In this document: in pieces, positions 5,212 through 12,169 of the stretch | How the letters are laid out: each line of letters starts with the position of its first letter | Position numbering within the stretch: the first letter of the stretch is position 1 | Assembly (NCBI GenBank): GCA_947589145.1 | Contig: CANQCB010000038.1 | Location: 1-12,169 of the forward strand | From: an uncultured Clostridia bacterium | GTDB taxonomy: Bacteria > Bacillota > Clostridia > Christensenellales > Pumilibacteraceae | Reading direction: 5' to 3' | DNA: 12,169 bases | Notes under the pieces: model-generated | What the model saw: the letters and a program-made list of their open reading frames with translations, nothing else | The model's database searches: none | What the model was told of the DNA's origin: nothing | Position numbers and translations under genes: made by a program

Positions 5212-6564
5212 TTAACTCCTTATTACGTAGCCCAAACGGCTGATATTTGCGCCTTTTTTCGCGGATTTTATGCGAAAGGCTACCGTTTTGCACGAAGTCG
5301 TCGGTTTTATCCTTACGGCACCGCCGCCGTTTATCTCGTAATCTTTCTCTTTTCCGTCCGAAATTACCGTCAGCGTTATGTCGCCGCTCGTTCGAAGCGT
5401 TATCGCCGAAACGGTCTTTTTGTCGGATATCTGAAAGTCGAGATCGCCGCTTTCCCACACTTTGACGAGAGGTTCGCCGAAAAACTCCGCGCACTCCCTG
5501 ACTTTTCCTATCCGCCCGTCGTACGCGACGGCATATACTTCGTCGCCGAGTCGGCACAACCGCTTTATAGGCAGATGGGAAAGGGTGAAAGTGTTCGCGT
5601 TGAGGTCGTATACCACGAGGGTATCGTTATCCCCCTCTTTTTCGGTGCAGGCGGCAAGATAGTATTTCCCGCCGAGAAAGACGGCGCTCGCGCCGGGGGA
5701 CGGAAGGAATTTCACCGCTTTCAGCCTGTTTGCAACGCTGTATCCGTCGAACGAATGCAATCCGTCCGAGCCGAGGAGCATTACCACGTCGCCGCACGGA
5801 CACACGCTTCCCCCGTATATCCTGCCTCCGGCAACGTATAAGTTGACGACGTAAAAGTCCTCCTGCGACGAATATGCGGTGAGCCTCGATATGCCGTATT
5901 CGCGGAAAATGTAGACGTAGTTCAGAAAGTCCTCTACTTTTATGAGGCGTCCGCGCTCGTCGAGCAGTTGAATGTAACCGCCCTCGGCAAGCGCCGAGTC
6001 GTTCCAATTCGTCGGATCGAGGTCGTCGGAAAAGTATACCGCCGACTGTTCGCCCGATGTCGTCGCAAACATTCTCTCGTAGTGCATGGACATGGAAGTT
6101 ATATAAGGGCTGTCTTTTATGCGGCGCACGCTCCCCACTCCGTCCCACACGCACATTTTGTCGGTGGGCGAAGTCATCAATACGCTGTCGTCGCCGTATA
6201 GTCTGTACTCGATTGCCGAGGGCGGAGAGGTGAACTCCGCGCCTTCGAGCAGGTGCCAGCCGTCGCCGTAGTTGTAATGCACTTGCCCATCCTCGTCGCA
6301 GTACATGTCGCATACCTCATATTCTTCGCGGTCATAGTCGTAGCGCGTAAAACGCCACGCGCTCTGCACCTTGCGATCCCCGAAAAGCTCGGTGCGCTCG
6401 ACTCCGTAACCGTCGGTCAATGCGCCCGAACTGACGTTGAAATTGGCTATCCGAGCAGCGCTGCCCTCGGGCAGAACGGCGTCGTCAAAACGCATATCGA
6501 CGTTGGCGCCGAAGTTTTTTATGAGGTGACGGGACCCGCCCCGAGGCATTTTGATGTTATTCAT
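5212..6564 (-). CDS. beta-propeller virion protein, candidate tail nozzle/hub
   Basis: A 450-aa protein starting at ATG 6564. The ribosome binding site AGAAGG lies about 10 nt upstream, and the start lies just beyond the previous gene's stop. The N-terminus (PRGGSRHLIKNFGANVDMRF) and the element GxAxRIANFNVSSGALTDGY (about 34-53) lead into repeated WD-like strands, for example MCVWDG (137-142) and VYFSDDLDPTNW (176-187). The latter is a turn typical of propeller proteins in short-tailed phages. After about residue 360, WESGDLDFQISDKKTVSAI starts a C-terminal jelly-roll-like region. The layout is like podoviral tail nozzle or tubular-B type proteins, which sit below the adaptor ring. I infer the role from fold pattern and gene order, right after the head-tail adaptor. 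Confidence 0.7.
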   Translation of the reverse strand: MNNIKMPRGGSRHLIKNFGANVDMRFDDAVLPEGSAARIANFNVSSGALTDGYGVERTELFGDRKVQSAWRFTRYDYDREEYEVCDMYCDEDGQVHYNYGDGWHLLEGAEFTSPPSAIEYRLYGDDSVLMTSPTDKMCVWDGVGSVRRIKDSPYITSMSMHYERMFATTSGEQSAVYFSDDLDPTNWNDSALAEGGYIQLLDERGRLIKVEDFLNYVYIFREYGISRLTAYSSQEDFYVVNLYVAGGRIYGGSVCPCGDVVMLLGSDGLHSFDGYSVANRLKAVKFLPSPGASAVFLGGKYYLAACTEKEGDNDTLVVYDLNANTFTLSHLPIKRLCRLGDEVYAVAYDGRIGKVRECAEFFGEPLVKVWESGDLDFQISDKKTVSAITLRTSGDITLTVISDGKEKDYEINGGGAVRIKPTTSCKTVAFRIKSAKKGANISRLGYVIRS

Positions 6565-6565
6565 T

Positions 6566-6943
6566 TCAGTACATCCTTCTCGCTTTGATTTTGATTTTGG
6601 GTCGGGCTGCTACGGACAGCCCGCTTTTATACCGTCCGTCCCAGGTCTCCGCCTCGTCCAACCCCTCGGTTATGCAATACTCCGCCGCTATTCCGTAAGC
6701 GAGCACGCGCGGACTTATGCCGAAGAACTTCGCTTCGGCGTCCTCTATCGACGACGCGACGGGCGTTTCGGGGTATTCGGTGCGGCGGTATTCGTCGTGT
6801 ATTTCGCTCACGACGAGATTATACAGGCGCAAAAATTTCTCCGAGATCTCGCTTGTAACGCCCGGCGAAAGCGCCGCCGTCTCCTGCGCTTCGGGCGTAA
6901 GATTCAGCATAAGCATTGCGGATATTATAATGTCTTTAACCAT
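6566..6943 (-). CDS. head-tail adaptor/connector candidate
   Basis: A 125-aa protein starting at ATG 6943 with GGAGG 4 nt upstream. It is mostly helical: an N-terminal helix (VKDIIISAMLMLNL), a linker, a second long helix ending LRLYNLVVSEIHDEYRR, a loop, then FFGISPRVLAYGIAAEYC, followed by a basic tail (RPKIKIKARRMY). A conserved LYN-x-x-x-x-E-I-x-x-E-Y helix and an A-Y-G-x-A-A-E-Y helix recall the helical-bundle adaptors (gp6/gp15/P22 gp4-like) that bind under the portal. Size and position after the capsid genes and before the tail proteins agree. It overlaps the 3' end of the 91-aa gene by 19 nt. Confidence 0.7.
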   Translation of the reverse strand: MVKDIIISAMLMLNLTPEAQETAALSPGVTSEISEKFLRLYNLVVSEIHDEYRRTEYPETPVASSIEDAEAKFFGISPRVLAYGIAAEYCITEGLDEAETWDGRYKSGLSVAARPKIKIKARRMY

Positions 6944-7200
6944 TTTTCCTCCTCTGCCTTGTCTCCGCGCTTGCCGAAAAACGGGTTGCGCGTGCGCGCG
7001 GCATATTCCAATGTGCGTGCGTCCAGCCTGTCATACGGAACGACGAAGCAGAGAGTGTTGCCCCTCTGCTCCTTGCTGTGAACTTCGTACCGCGATTTCA
7101 AGAGATTATACACCACGTAGTAACTCGGATCGATCTCTTTTAAGCGCGACGATATGAAGAACACGTCGTCCGTAACGGGCCGCAAATACGACCTGTCCAT
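6925..7200 (-). CDS. small phage head protein, conserved downstream of capsid
   Basis: A 91-aa protein. I choose ATG 7200, two bases after the capsid gene's stop codon (last base 7203). A longer in-frame frame begins at 7353, but the extra 51 residues read as out-of-frame capsid sequence (many Arg, no pattern). The chosen product begins MDRSYLRPVTDDVFFISSRL and contains YYVVYNLLKSRYEVHS, NTLCFVVPYDRLDARTLEYA and a basic end. The VYN...RYEVHS...FVVPYDxLDxRTL pattern occurs in small proteins encoded after the capsid in short-tailed gram-positive phages, as far as I remember; the function is unknown. The ribosome binding site is weak (GGAATAAGA), suggesting translational coupling to the capsid gene. 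Confidence 0.7.
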   Translation of the reverse strand: MDRSYLRPVTDDVFFISSRLKEIDPSYYVVYNLLKSRYEVHSKEQRGNTLCFVVPYDRLDARTLEYAARTRNPFFGKRGDKAEEEKWLKTL

Positions 7201-7202
7201 TC

Positions 7203-8354
7203 TTATTCCGTTATGCCGGTGAGTACCGCCTGCCCGTTGGGTCTGTCGCAAACGAGGTCGCAATATTTGACAAGCGTTGCGGTATAAACGGGATAGCCCT
7301 GACTCTGGCGCAAAATGTTGCCGTTCTCCGTTTCGAGGAAGCGCCAATCGCAAAGTTGGTGCAGGTGGAATACGCTCGTATCGAGCATATACATCGTTCC
7401 CTTCGGCACGAACCTGTCGTAAACGACGGGTATGCCGTTGAAGGAAAGACTCTTGAACCCGCCGTCGAGGTTCATGATATCGATGTTGCGCTTATATTGC
7501 GACATATACTCCATATACGCGTATTTAACGTCAGAGGATACGGCGATAAAGTCCACCGTCGCGCCGGTCTCCGTGTCGAGTCGGTCTATGATCTCCTGCA
7601 TCATGGTCTCGGAAATTGCGCCTACGCCGTTCTTTACGATCGGGTTCAGCACGGGAGACGCGGATCTGTCGATACCGTAAAGACTCTTGGTCGTGTCGAA
7701 AATCGCGCCGAGACCGGTTATCTCCTTGTCCTTACTGTTCTGAACGTAAATTTTCGCACCGCTCGAAACTCCCGCGGGGGTTTTGTCGATGGTGACGGTA
7801 TTGTCCGCGCGATTTACGGCAACGACGTATGCGTTTGCGATCGTTCTCGCCTCGTCCGTATAAATATCCACCGCAAGCCCCTCGATAAAGTTGCGCGTAT
7901 CGTCCACCGTGAGAGTATTCGACTCTACCGATTCGACGGTGCCGAGCAAGCCCGTGCCGTCGCCGTACAACATTCTGCCGAGGTTGAACTTGCTCGCTTT
8001 GAGAAGCCCGTCGATCTCCGCATTGAGCAGGTCGGTAAACGCGCCCCTGTCGTTGGCGGACGCCCTGATGGCTTTGTCGGAAATTTCGATCTGCCCGTAG
8101 AGGTTTTTGAGGGTGGACACAAATTGCAGGTAATTGTTACCGTGCGCGCCCGGAAGCTCGCCGCTCTCTTCGCCTGCGCCGATACCGCCGTTGATCCCGA
8201 CGGATACCGCCTTCCTGATTTCCTTACCCCAGACGTCCGTCGTAGTCTGTTCTATTTTGGACATGAGGGGGTTGATCTTAGTGTTCAGTAGCTCGGTGAC
8301 AGCACCGAGGTATACGCTTTTAAGCGCGTTTTCAGCTGAATTGATTGTTACCAT
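7203..8354 (-). CDS. phage major capsid protein (HK97-like fold)
   Basis: A 383-aa protein starting at ATG 8354 with GGAG 5 nt upstream. An N-terminal helix (about 6-38) is followed by a glycine-rich arm (INGGIGAGEESGELPGA, 54-70) and a loop and spine-helix region (LYGQIEISDKAIRASANDRG, then LLNAEIDGLLKASKFNLGRM). Next comes a threonine/valine-rich beta insertion at about 138-207, and finally the P-domain and A-domain-like part (MQEIIDRLDTETGATVDFIA, SLSFNGIPVVYDRFVP). The QIEIS..AI segment, the SFNGIPVVYD segment and the position after the portal fit HK97-fold capsids. There is no protease gene and no long N-terminal delta domain, so maturation cleavage is not evident. The beta insertion resembles an accessory I-like domain and may sit on the capsid surface. 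Confidence 0.85.
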   Translation of the reverse strand: MVTINSAENALKSVYLGAVTELLNTKINPLMSKIEQTTTDVWGKEIRKAVSVGINGGIGAGEESGELPGAHGNNYLQFVSTLKNLYGQIEISDKAIRASANDRGAFTDLLNAEIDGLLKASKFNLGRMLYGDGTGLLGTVESVESNTLTVDDTRNFIEGLAVDIYTDEARTIANAYVVAVNRADNTVTIDKTPAGVSSGAKIYVQNSKDKEITGLGAIFDTTKSLYGIDRSASPVLNPIVKNGVGAISETMMQEIIDRLDTETGATVDFIAVSSDVKYAYMEYMSQYKRNIDIMNLDGGFKSLSFNGIPVVYDRFVPKGTMYMLDTSVFHLHQLCDWRFLETENGNILRQSQGYPVYTATLVKYCDLVCDRPNGQAVLTGITE

Positions 8355-8370
8355 AATTTCTCCTGTTTCG

Positions 8371-8622
8371 TCACCAATTTACCGATGACATTAAAATTTC
8401 TTTTGCCTCTTTGAGGCTTTTGGGCACGCGCGCCGCAGCCTTCGCCGGGAATCCGCCCGAGAGGATCGGCGGAGGCTCGCACCGTGCGCCCGTTTCACCC
8501 GCGCCCATTGCGGCTTTGAGCTCGGCGTTCTCGCTCTTTAACCGTTCGAGTTCGACGTTTTCGCTTTTTAAGCGTTCGAGTTCGGCTTTCAGACTCTTTC
8601 TGTTCGTTCGTTTACTCCGCAT
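8371..8622 (-). CDS. short coiled-coil protein in scaffold position
   Basis: An 83-aa protein starting at ATG 8622 inside the portal's last codons (11-nt overlap), with a GGAGGT ribosome binding site 5 nt upstream. Residues 1-38 form a basic, then strongly heptad-like helix with a 10-residue repeat (ELERLKSENV, ELERLKSENA). This is followed by a Gly/Pro-rich linker (GAGETGARCEPPPILSGGF) and a C-terminal helix (PKSLKEAKEILMSSVNW). Scaffolding proteins normally sit between portal and capsid and have an N-terminal coiled coil and a C-terminal capsid-binding helix, so the position and layout fit, but the length is far below the usual 150-300 aa. It might be a minimal scaffold or a capsid accessory protein. 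Confidence 0.7.
   Translation of the reverse strand: MRSKRTNRKSLKAELERLKSENVELERLKSENAELKAAMGAGETGARCEPPPILSGGFPAKAAARVPKSLKEAKEILMSSVNW
8518..8592. repeat. 30-bp tandem repeat, about 2.5 copies, inside the 83-aa gene
   Basis: Units at 8518-8547 and 8548-8577, with a partial third at 8578-8592, share the end GTTCGAG and the core TCGCT-TTTAA-CGTTC. They encode the 10-residue repeat E-L-E-R-L-K-S-E-N-V/A. Differences between copies are mostly silent or conservative, so the duplication is not brand new. It could expand or contract by slippage and change the length of the coiled coil. Confidence 0.75.
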
Positions 8623-10456
8623 AACTTACCTCCGCCTTTGTTTGAAACGCCGCCAATTTGCGGTGGGAGCGAATGTGAGCGAGCATTTTCTCTTTCAATT
8701 CGGGGTGGGCTTTTGCCGCTTTTTCAAAGTCGCAGCCGAGCATAAAGCGCGTATGGGAACGTATGTGAATATCGTGCGAATCGATTTCGTCCGCTTCGTT
8801 TATATCGCCGTCCATCGCGGCAAGGTTCTCCCTGTCCGCCTTCTCCTCGTGCAAGTTTTGAAGTTCCGCCGCCGTCTCCCAACTGCCGTAGCCGAGGAGC
8901 GCAAGCAATTTGTGACGGGTCGCCACGCCGAGTTTGCCGTCCTCGTCGTTGAGAAGTCCGAGTTGGAGCAGTTCGAGCAGACGGGATTGTTTCCCCGATC
9001 TGCCCGCCGCCGTTTCAGCCACGGTGTCGTATACGACGTCGCACTCGCCTATGTCCGAGCCCTTCCACTTAACGATCTCCACGCTGCCGTCCTCTCCGAC
9101 GCATTTCGTCAGTCGGATATCGGTGGCAAACTGCTTATAAAGCCGAAGCACCATTTTGGCAATGTCGCGTACGGCGGCGCGAATGAGATCCGACGTTATT
9201 CCGAGTCTCGTGTCGTCCTGATCGATCAGAAGCTGTATTGCCTTTCCGCTGTCGGCGTTGGTGGGAACGAAAGAGGAGCGCATTATGTCGCTCACGCCTG
9301 TGATAGTATTGAACTCTTCCTCTAATCTCGCCTCTTCCGCCGTAAAGATCGCGGGGATATTGCCCTGATCGAGCATTCGCGGCGCCTGACTGCCCTGTCT
9401 GTATACGATAACCGAACCCGGACGAAGCCCGTCCGCTTCGAGCGCGTCGGTGTCCACCGCGCCGTCCTCCACGGCAAGCACGCCGCAACATATGCGGTTT
9501 ATGAACTCGTGCTTTCGGTTTTTTACCGCGTTGTATGCGCGCTGAATGGGAATGACGCGCTCTATCATGCTCGTCCCGAAAAACGAACCTGCCGTCTCCA
9601 ACGTGTTTTGGCGCACAAAGGGGAATGTACGCCTGCCGTCCGCGTCGTTTTCGTAAGGAAGATCCCCGCGGTATAACACCCTTTCGCCGGCGACGATAAT
9701 GAGTTCGCCGTTCGGTTTGGAAGATGAAGGACGCTCGTACCGCTCGATCAGCATAGCGCACTCCTTTTTCCTCGTCAGCCTGAGATCGGGTAACGCGGAG
9801 AATACCGCTTTCTCGGGCGCGGCAAACTCGATATCTTCGGGCGGAACTTCCACCCCGTAAAGTTCCGCTATTTCGGTCACGGGGACAGCCCGCGCGTGAA
9901 TGAGCGACCGCACTTCGTCCATTCCCGAAGCGTAAAGACTGTCCGGGTATATTTCGTACGGCGAAACGGCGGTAACGCGGACGTCGCCCTGCGCGCTTTC
10001 CCAGGTCACCTTGTAAAAAGCCGATCCCGTCAGTTCTCCCCACATGGTGGCGCGGGAAATTATCTTATCCGTCTCCAATTTCGCCGTGACCGCGGACAGA
10101 ATTTTGGTGGACGCGTCGGCTATTTTCAGGTCGTCGTCGGACGAGGAAGCGGGCCGCACGCTCATGACGGGGCGCACCGCCGCAAGTTTGGCAAGACGGG
10201 TCTCCACTATGGGCGCGACGTGGTTGTAGACTTGCCGTTCCTGCCAAGCGTAATCGGGGGCGGTCTCGGTTACTTCGAGCATGGGGTCGATTTCCACGAA
10301 CTGCCGACCCGAGAGAAAGCAGGCGTTGAGCGTCCATTGCGCTTCCGTCGTGCGCCGCTCCTCTCTGCGGCTCTCGTAGTCCTTACGCACTTCCGCCGCC
10401 GTCAGGCGCTCCGCCTCGCTCGCCGCAGATTCGGGCGAAATCATCCGTGTACTCAT
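8612..10456 (-). CDS. phage portal protein
   Basis: A 614-aa protein starting at ATG 10456, which overlaps the previous stop in the form ATGA and is preceded by GGAGG. The open frame runs upstream to 10591, but those residues belong to the neighbouring cysteine-rich gene in another frame. The N-terminal helices (EAERLTAAEVRKDYESRREE) and a VYNHVAPIVETRLAKLAAVR helix are followed by the wing and stem region with SPYEIYPD (165-172). The crown-side helices contain SMIERVIPIQRAYNAVKNRK, and then FNTITGVSDIMR (382-393), a motif of SPP1/P22-type portals. The C-terminal DIHIRSHTRFML and HIRSHRKLAAF are typical of large portals in podovirus-like phages. The dodecameric ring at the capsid vertex serves DNA packaging and exit. 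Confidence 0.9.
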   Translation of the reverse strand: MSTRMISPESAASEAERLTAAEVRKDYESRREERRTTEAQWTLNACFLSGRQFVEIDPMLEVTETAPDYAWQERQVYNHVAPIVETRLAKLAAVRPVMSVRPASSSDDDLKIADASTKILSAVTAKLETDKIISRATMWGELTGSAFYKVTWESAQGDVRVTAVSPYEIYPDSLYASGMDEVRSLIHARAVPVTEIAELYGVEVPPEDIEFAAPEKAVFSALPDLRLTRKKECAMLIERYERPSSSKPNGELIIVAGERVLYRGDLPYENDADGRRTFPFVRQNTLETAGSFFGTSMIERVIPIQRAYNAVKNRKHEFINRICCGVLAVEDGAVDTDALEADGLRPGSVIVYRQGSQAPRMLDQGNIPAIFTAEEARLEEEFNTITGVSDIMRSSFVPTNADSGKAIQLLIDQDDTRLGITSDLIRAAVRDIAKMVLRLYKQFATDIRLTKCVGEDGSVEIVKWKGSDIGECDVVYDTVAETAAGRSGKQSRLLELLQLGLLNDEDGKLGVATRHKLLALLGYGSWETAAELQNLHEEKADRENLAAMDGDINEADEIDSHDIHIRSHTRFMLGCDFEKAAKAHPELKEKMLAHIRSHRKLAAFQTKAEVSYAE

Positions 10457-10638
10457 GCCTCTTCCTCCGACGGGCGCATGGCCTTTCTTGCCAACTCCGC
10501 AATTTCGCCGAGACATGCCGAGCATAAGTGCATACTGCTCCTTATTCCCGTCCTCGACGGCGCAAGCGTGTAATCCGCTCTGTTTCCGCATGCGCCGAGT
10601 TCGCAGCGCATTTTGTACTTACATTTGGTTAATTCCAT
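10453..10638 (-). CDS. small cysteine-rich (zinc-ribbon-like) phage protein
   Basis: A 61-aa protein starting at ATG 10638, preceded by GTGAGGT about 5 nt upstream and ending in an ATGA overlap with the portal start. It has Cys12-x4-Cys17 and Cys39-x2-Cys42, plus Cys6 and His37, which could hold one zinc ion in a ribbon of the CxxxxC...CxxC kind. The central GIRSSMHLCSACLGEI lies just before a helix. Similar 60-aa proteins occur beside terminase or portal genes of clostridial phages, in my memory; the function is unknown, possibly DNA or protein binding during packaging. It is too small to test by eye for a specific fold. Confidence 0.72.
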   Translation of the reverse strand: MELTKCKYKMRCELGACGNRADYTLAPSRTGIRSSMHLCSACLGEIAELARKAMRPSEEEA

Positions 10639-10646
10639 TTTTTACC

Positions 10647-10907
10647 TCACTTTTTTTGATTATTCAGCGCCGCCAACTCCCTCAGCAAACGCTCTCTTTC
10701 CTCTTCGAGCTCCTTTTCGGTGAGCGAAACGTCTTCCTGTCTGTCGAGCAGGAGTTTGATCGCCGAAAGGTCGGGCGGCACGTCTTTTACGGACACCTTG
10801 TTCTTTATTTCGTTTCCCTCGCCGTCGTATTCCGTCGTTTGTTCGCTCACCGTGTAACCGTATGCCTTGCGGCGCAACGCCGCCATCAACGCTTCTTTAT
10901 CGTCCAT
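10647..10907 (-). CDS. terminase small subunit C-terminal-like protein
   Basis: An 86-aa protein starting at ATG 10907, overlapping the terminase end by 11 nt, with GGAGAAGGT directly before the ATG. The sequence ALRRKAYGYTVSEQTTEYD, then KNKVSVKDVPPDLSAIKLLL, matches by eye the C-terminal oligomerisation region of small terminases of the GY-x-V-x-E-x-T-E-Y...PPD-x-x-AIK-x-LL type. The acidic-basic coiled coil (LTEKELEEERERLLREL) follows. What is missing is the N-terminal helix-turn-helix that would recognise the packaging site. Either a separate gene right of the window provides it, or this protein does another job such as bridging terminase and portal. The position after, rather than before, the large terminase is unusual. 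Confidence 0.6.
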   Translation of the reverse strand: MDDKEALMAALRRKAYGYTVSEQTTEYDGEGNEIKNKVSVKDVPPDLSAIKLLLDRQEDVSLTEKELEEERERLLRELAALNNQKK

Positions 10908-12169
10908 ACCTTCTCCTGCGCATCGCCGCTTTCGCCAACTTTTCCTTATCTTTTTGTATCTCCGTCTTTACGCTCGGCGTTATCTTCGGAGCGGGTTTGG
11001 TCATGAGATAATACCGCAATTCGTCCAGGCAGTGGTCGTCCTTTTTTATAGGGTTGTCGCCCTCGCCCCAACTGTATGTTTTCAGTTCGCGAATGAGATT
11101 GACGCACGAGCGGAAAATGTACAGTTTCGGCGTACCGTCCCCTTTCAGGTATCGCTTCACCGTGTTTATTCCGCTGTACAGTTCCTTGTTGACGTGCGGA
11201 TTTACGGCAATTCCGCGTTCGGAAAACAATTCGCTGACGCTCCTTAGCCCCGAAAGAGTGCGTTGGTTCGCCGCAGGGTCGATATATGCGGTGTATCGCC
11301 CGTAACGGTCGGTTTTCCAACCCAACTCACGGCACTTTTTGCCTATCTCCTCCGCATGCCAATCGACGTCCTTGCCGGCGCGGTAATGTTCGCCCACCAC
11401 GAACACGTTGCCGTCGCCGTCCACGGCATACCAATGACAGGACAGCGGATTGTTCAACCCGGGGTCGATGGACATCGCGTCCTGCCACTCGGTCGGTACG
11501 TCAAAGGGGTCTATCACATGAACGTTCTCGTCGAACTCGGGATAGACGAGACCGCTGTTTTTGATAAACCTGCCGTAACGGCGGCTTTCGAGGACGTCGG
11601 CGGAGAGTACGCTCGTCAGGCTTTCCACCTCGTCTTTGTCGAGGTACGGGTTATCCGCCCACTCCATGAACTCGCACCACACTTCGGGATCGTCGGAGAG
11701 GTATATCTTGTCATACACAAAGGTCATGCCTTTGAGCGGAGTCATCGTGCCGAACAGATCTCCCTTTCTGTCGAACACGCGCATACGGCACTCGTCGTAT
11801 ATGTCTTCGGGCGGCTCTTCGTCGAACCACACGTAATCGAGGCTTGTTCCCTGAAATTTTTCCCTGCCGCTCTCGCACGACTTAAAACCTATTCGCGACA
11901 GAGTGCCGAATACGTTCCTCACCGTTATATAGTCGATCACTCCGCCCGAGGGGTTGCTTGACTTGCCCGTCACCATTACCACGTCCTCGATCCACTCCCG
12001 TTTGAGGTAAGAAAGGATTTTTGCCTGCGCCACGTCGCGCTGAACTTCCCTCGTGAGCGATACTACCCAACCGTCCGTCGGTTTGTTTTCGCGATATGGG
12101 TGGATGCCGCGCGCCATGAGCACGACCTCCACCGCTCCACACTCACTCTTGCCGCTACGGTTGCCGCCA
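10897..12169 (-). CDS. terL: phage terminase large subunit (partial, N-terminus beyond window)
   Basis: 423 codons are visible, and the frame runs off the right edge at the Walker A motif. An apparent GTG start at 12132 is internal because the in-frame upstream codons spell GGNRSGKSECGA. Walker B is VWFDEEPP (115-118 for the FDEE), followed by the coupling motif LFGTMTPLKG. Then comes the RNase H-like nuclease domain, with acidic residues in SIDPG (Asp about 235), YIDPA (Asp about 297) and KKDDHCLDELRYYL (Asp about 382). This is the two-domain packaging motor, ATPase plus headful- or site-cutting nuclease, which docks on the portal. All key residues in view are intact. The C-terminus is basic (AAMRRRRYGR) and overlaps the next gene. 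Confidence 0.93.
   Translation of the reverse strand, partial: GGNRSGKSECGAVEVVLMARGIHPYRENKPTDGWVVSLTREVQRDVAQAKILSYLKREWIEDVVMVTGKSSNPSGGVIDYITVRNVFGTLSRIGFKSCESGREKFQGTSLDYVWFDEEPPEDIYDECRMRVFDRKGDLFGTMTPLKGMTFVYDKIYLSDDPEVWCEFMEWADNPYLDKDEVESLTSVLSADVLESRRYGRFIKNSGLVYPEFDENVHVIDPFDVPTEWQDAMSIDPGLNNPLSCHWYAVDGDGNVFVVGEHYRAGKDVDWHAEEIGKKCRELGWKTDRYGRYTAYIDPAANQRTLSGLRSVSELFSERGIAVNPHVNKELYSGINTVKRYLKGDGTPKLYIFRSCVNLIRELKTYSWGEGDNPIKKDDHCLDELRYYLMTKPAPKITPSVKTEIQKDKEKLAKAAMRRRRYGR

Noticed and set aside
7201..7353. A 51-residue N-terminal extension of the small head protein
   Set aside because: This part overlaps the capsid C-terminus in another frame and shows no protein-like pattern. Gene packing supports the ATG at 7200.
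7356..8291. A 311-codon open frame on the + strand opposite the capsid gene
   Set aside because: It is antisense to a well-supported capsid protein and is rich in Arg, Val and His from mirrored codons. It is open because the codon bias of the real gene avoids stops on the other strand. No ribosome binding site or recognisable domain.
8411..9325. A 304-codon + strand frame opposite the portal and the 83-aa gene
   Set aside because: Spans two real minus-strand genes, including their junction, with no start signal. Composition is low-complexity Arg/Phe/Val typical of antisense frames.
10457..10591. A 45-residue N-terminal extension of the portal
   Set aside because: It overlaps the cysteine-rich 61-aa gene. 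The ATGA junction with a GGAGG site at 10456 is the better start.
12121..12132. A GTG at 12132 taken as the start of the large terminase
   Set aside because: The in-frame upstream codons to the window edge encode an intact Walker A motif, so the gene continues beyond the window.
1..12169. CRISPR array, tRNA, rRNA, insertion sequence, integrase or repressor
   Set aside because: I looked for regular spaced repeats, cloverleaf-like ends, terminal inverted repeats with a transposase, and tyrosine or serine recombinase motifs, and saw none in this window.

Overview
The window is the end of an integrated phage (prophage) or phage-derived element next to the 3' end of a bacterial housekeeping gene. 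On the + strand, bases 2-211 encode the last 69 codons of a pyruvate:ferredoxin oxidoreductase (nifJ-type), followed by a strong intrinsic terminator. From about base 500 to the right edge, all credible genes lie on the minus strand and converge on nifJ. The anaerobe-type pyruvate oxidoreductase, GGAGG-type ribosome binding sites before nearly every gene, and phiLC3-like and BhlA/UviB-like holins suggest a Firmicutes host, probably a clostridial anaerobe. I cannot name genus or species.

Read in the direction of transcription (right to left), the phage part is a compact virion-morphogenesis operon. The order is large terminase (cut by the window edge at its Walker A motif), an 86-aa protein resembling the C-terminal part of small terminases, a 61-aa cysteine-rich protein, portal, an 83-aa coiled-coil protein in the scaffold position, an HK97-fold-like major capsid protein, a 91-aa small head protein, a 125-aa head-tail adaptor candidate, three consecutive beta-rich proteins (450, 292 and 524 aa), a BhlA-like holin, a 77-aa protein, a 31-33-aa micro-ORF, a 309-aa helical protein, and a phiLC3-like holin with a very acidic tail. 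Genes overlap or are separated by a few bases, so one late transcript with translational coupling is likely.

No tape-measure protein, tail tube, sheath or baseplate gene is present between the adaptor and the holins. The simplest reading is a short-tailed (podovirus-like) particle. The beta-rich proteins would build the tail nozzle, hub or fibres, and the alanine-rich helical protein would be an ejected or internal virion protein. These tail roles are inferred from order and composition, not from recognised homologues.

Between the last phage gene and nifJ (about 500-950) lies a different unit. It is a 66-codon open frame without its own upstream start, which looks like the C-terminal end of a larger protein, followed 1 nt later by an intact 80-aa gene with a perfect GGAGG site. 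The pair resembles a severed toxin C-terminus with its immunity gene, placed exactly where phage and host DNA meet. Two long perfect inverted repeats (224-262 and 396-429) separate it from nifJ. No integrase, repressor, endolysin, tRNA or CRISPR was found in the window.
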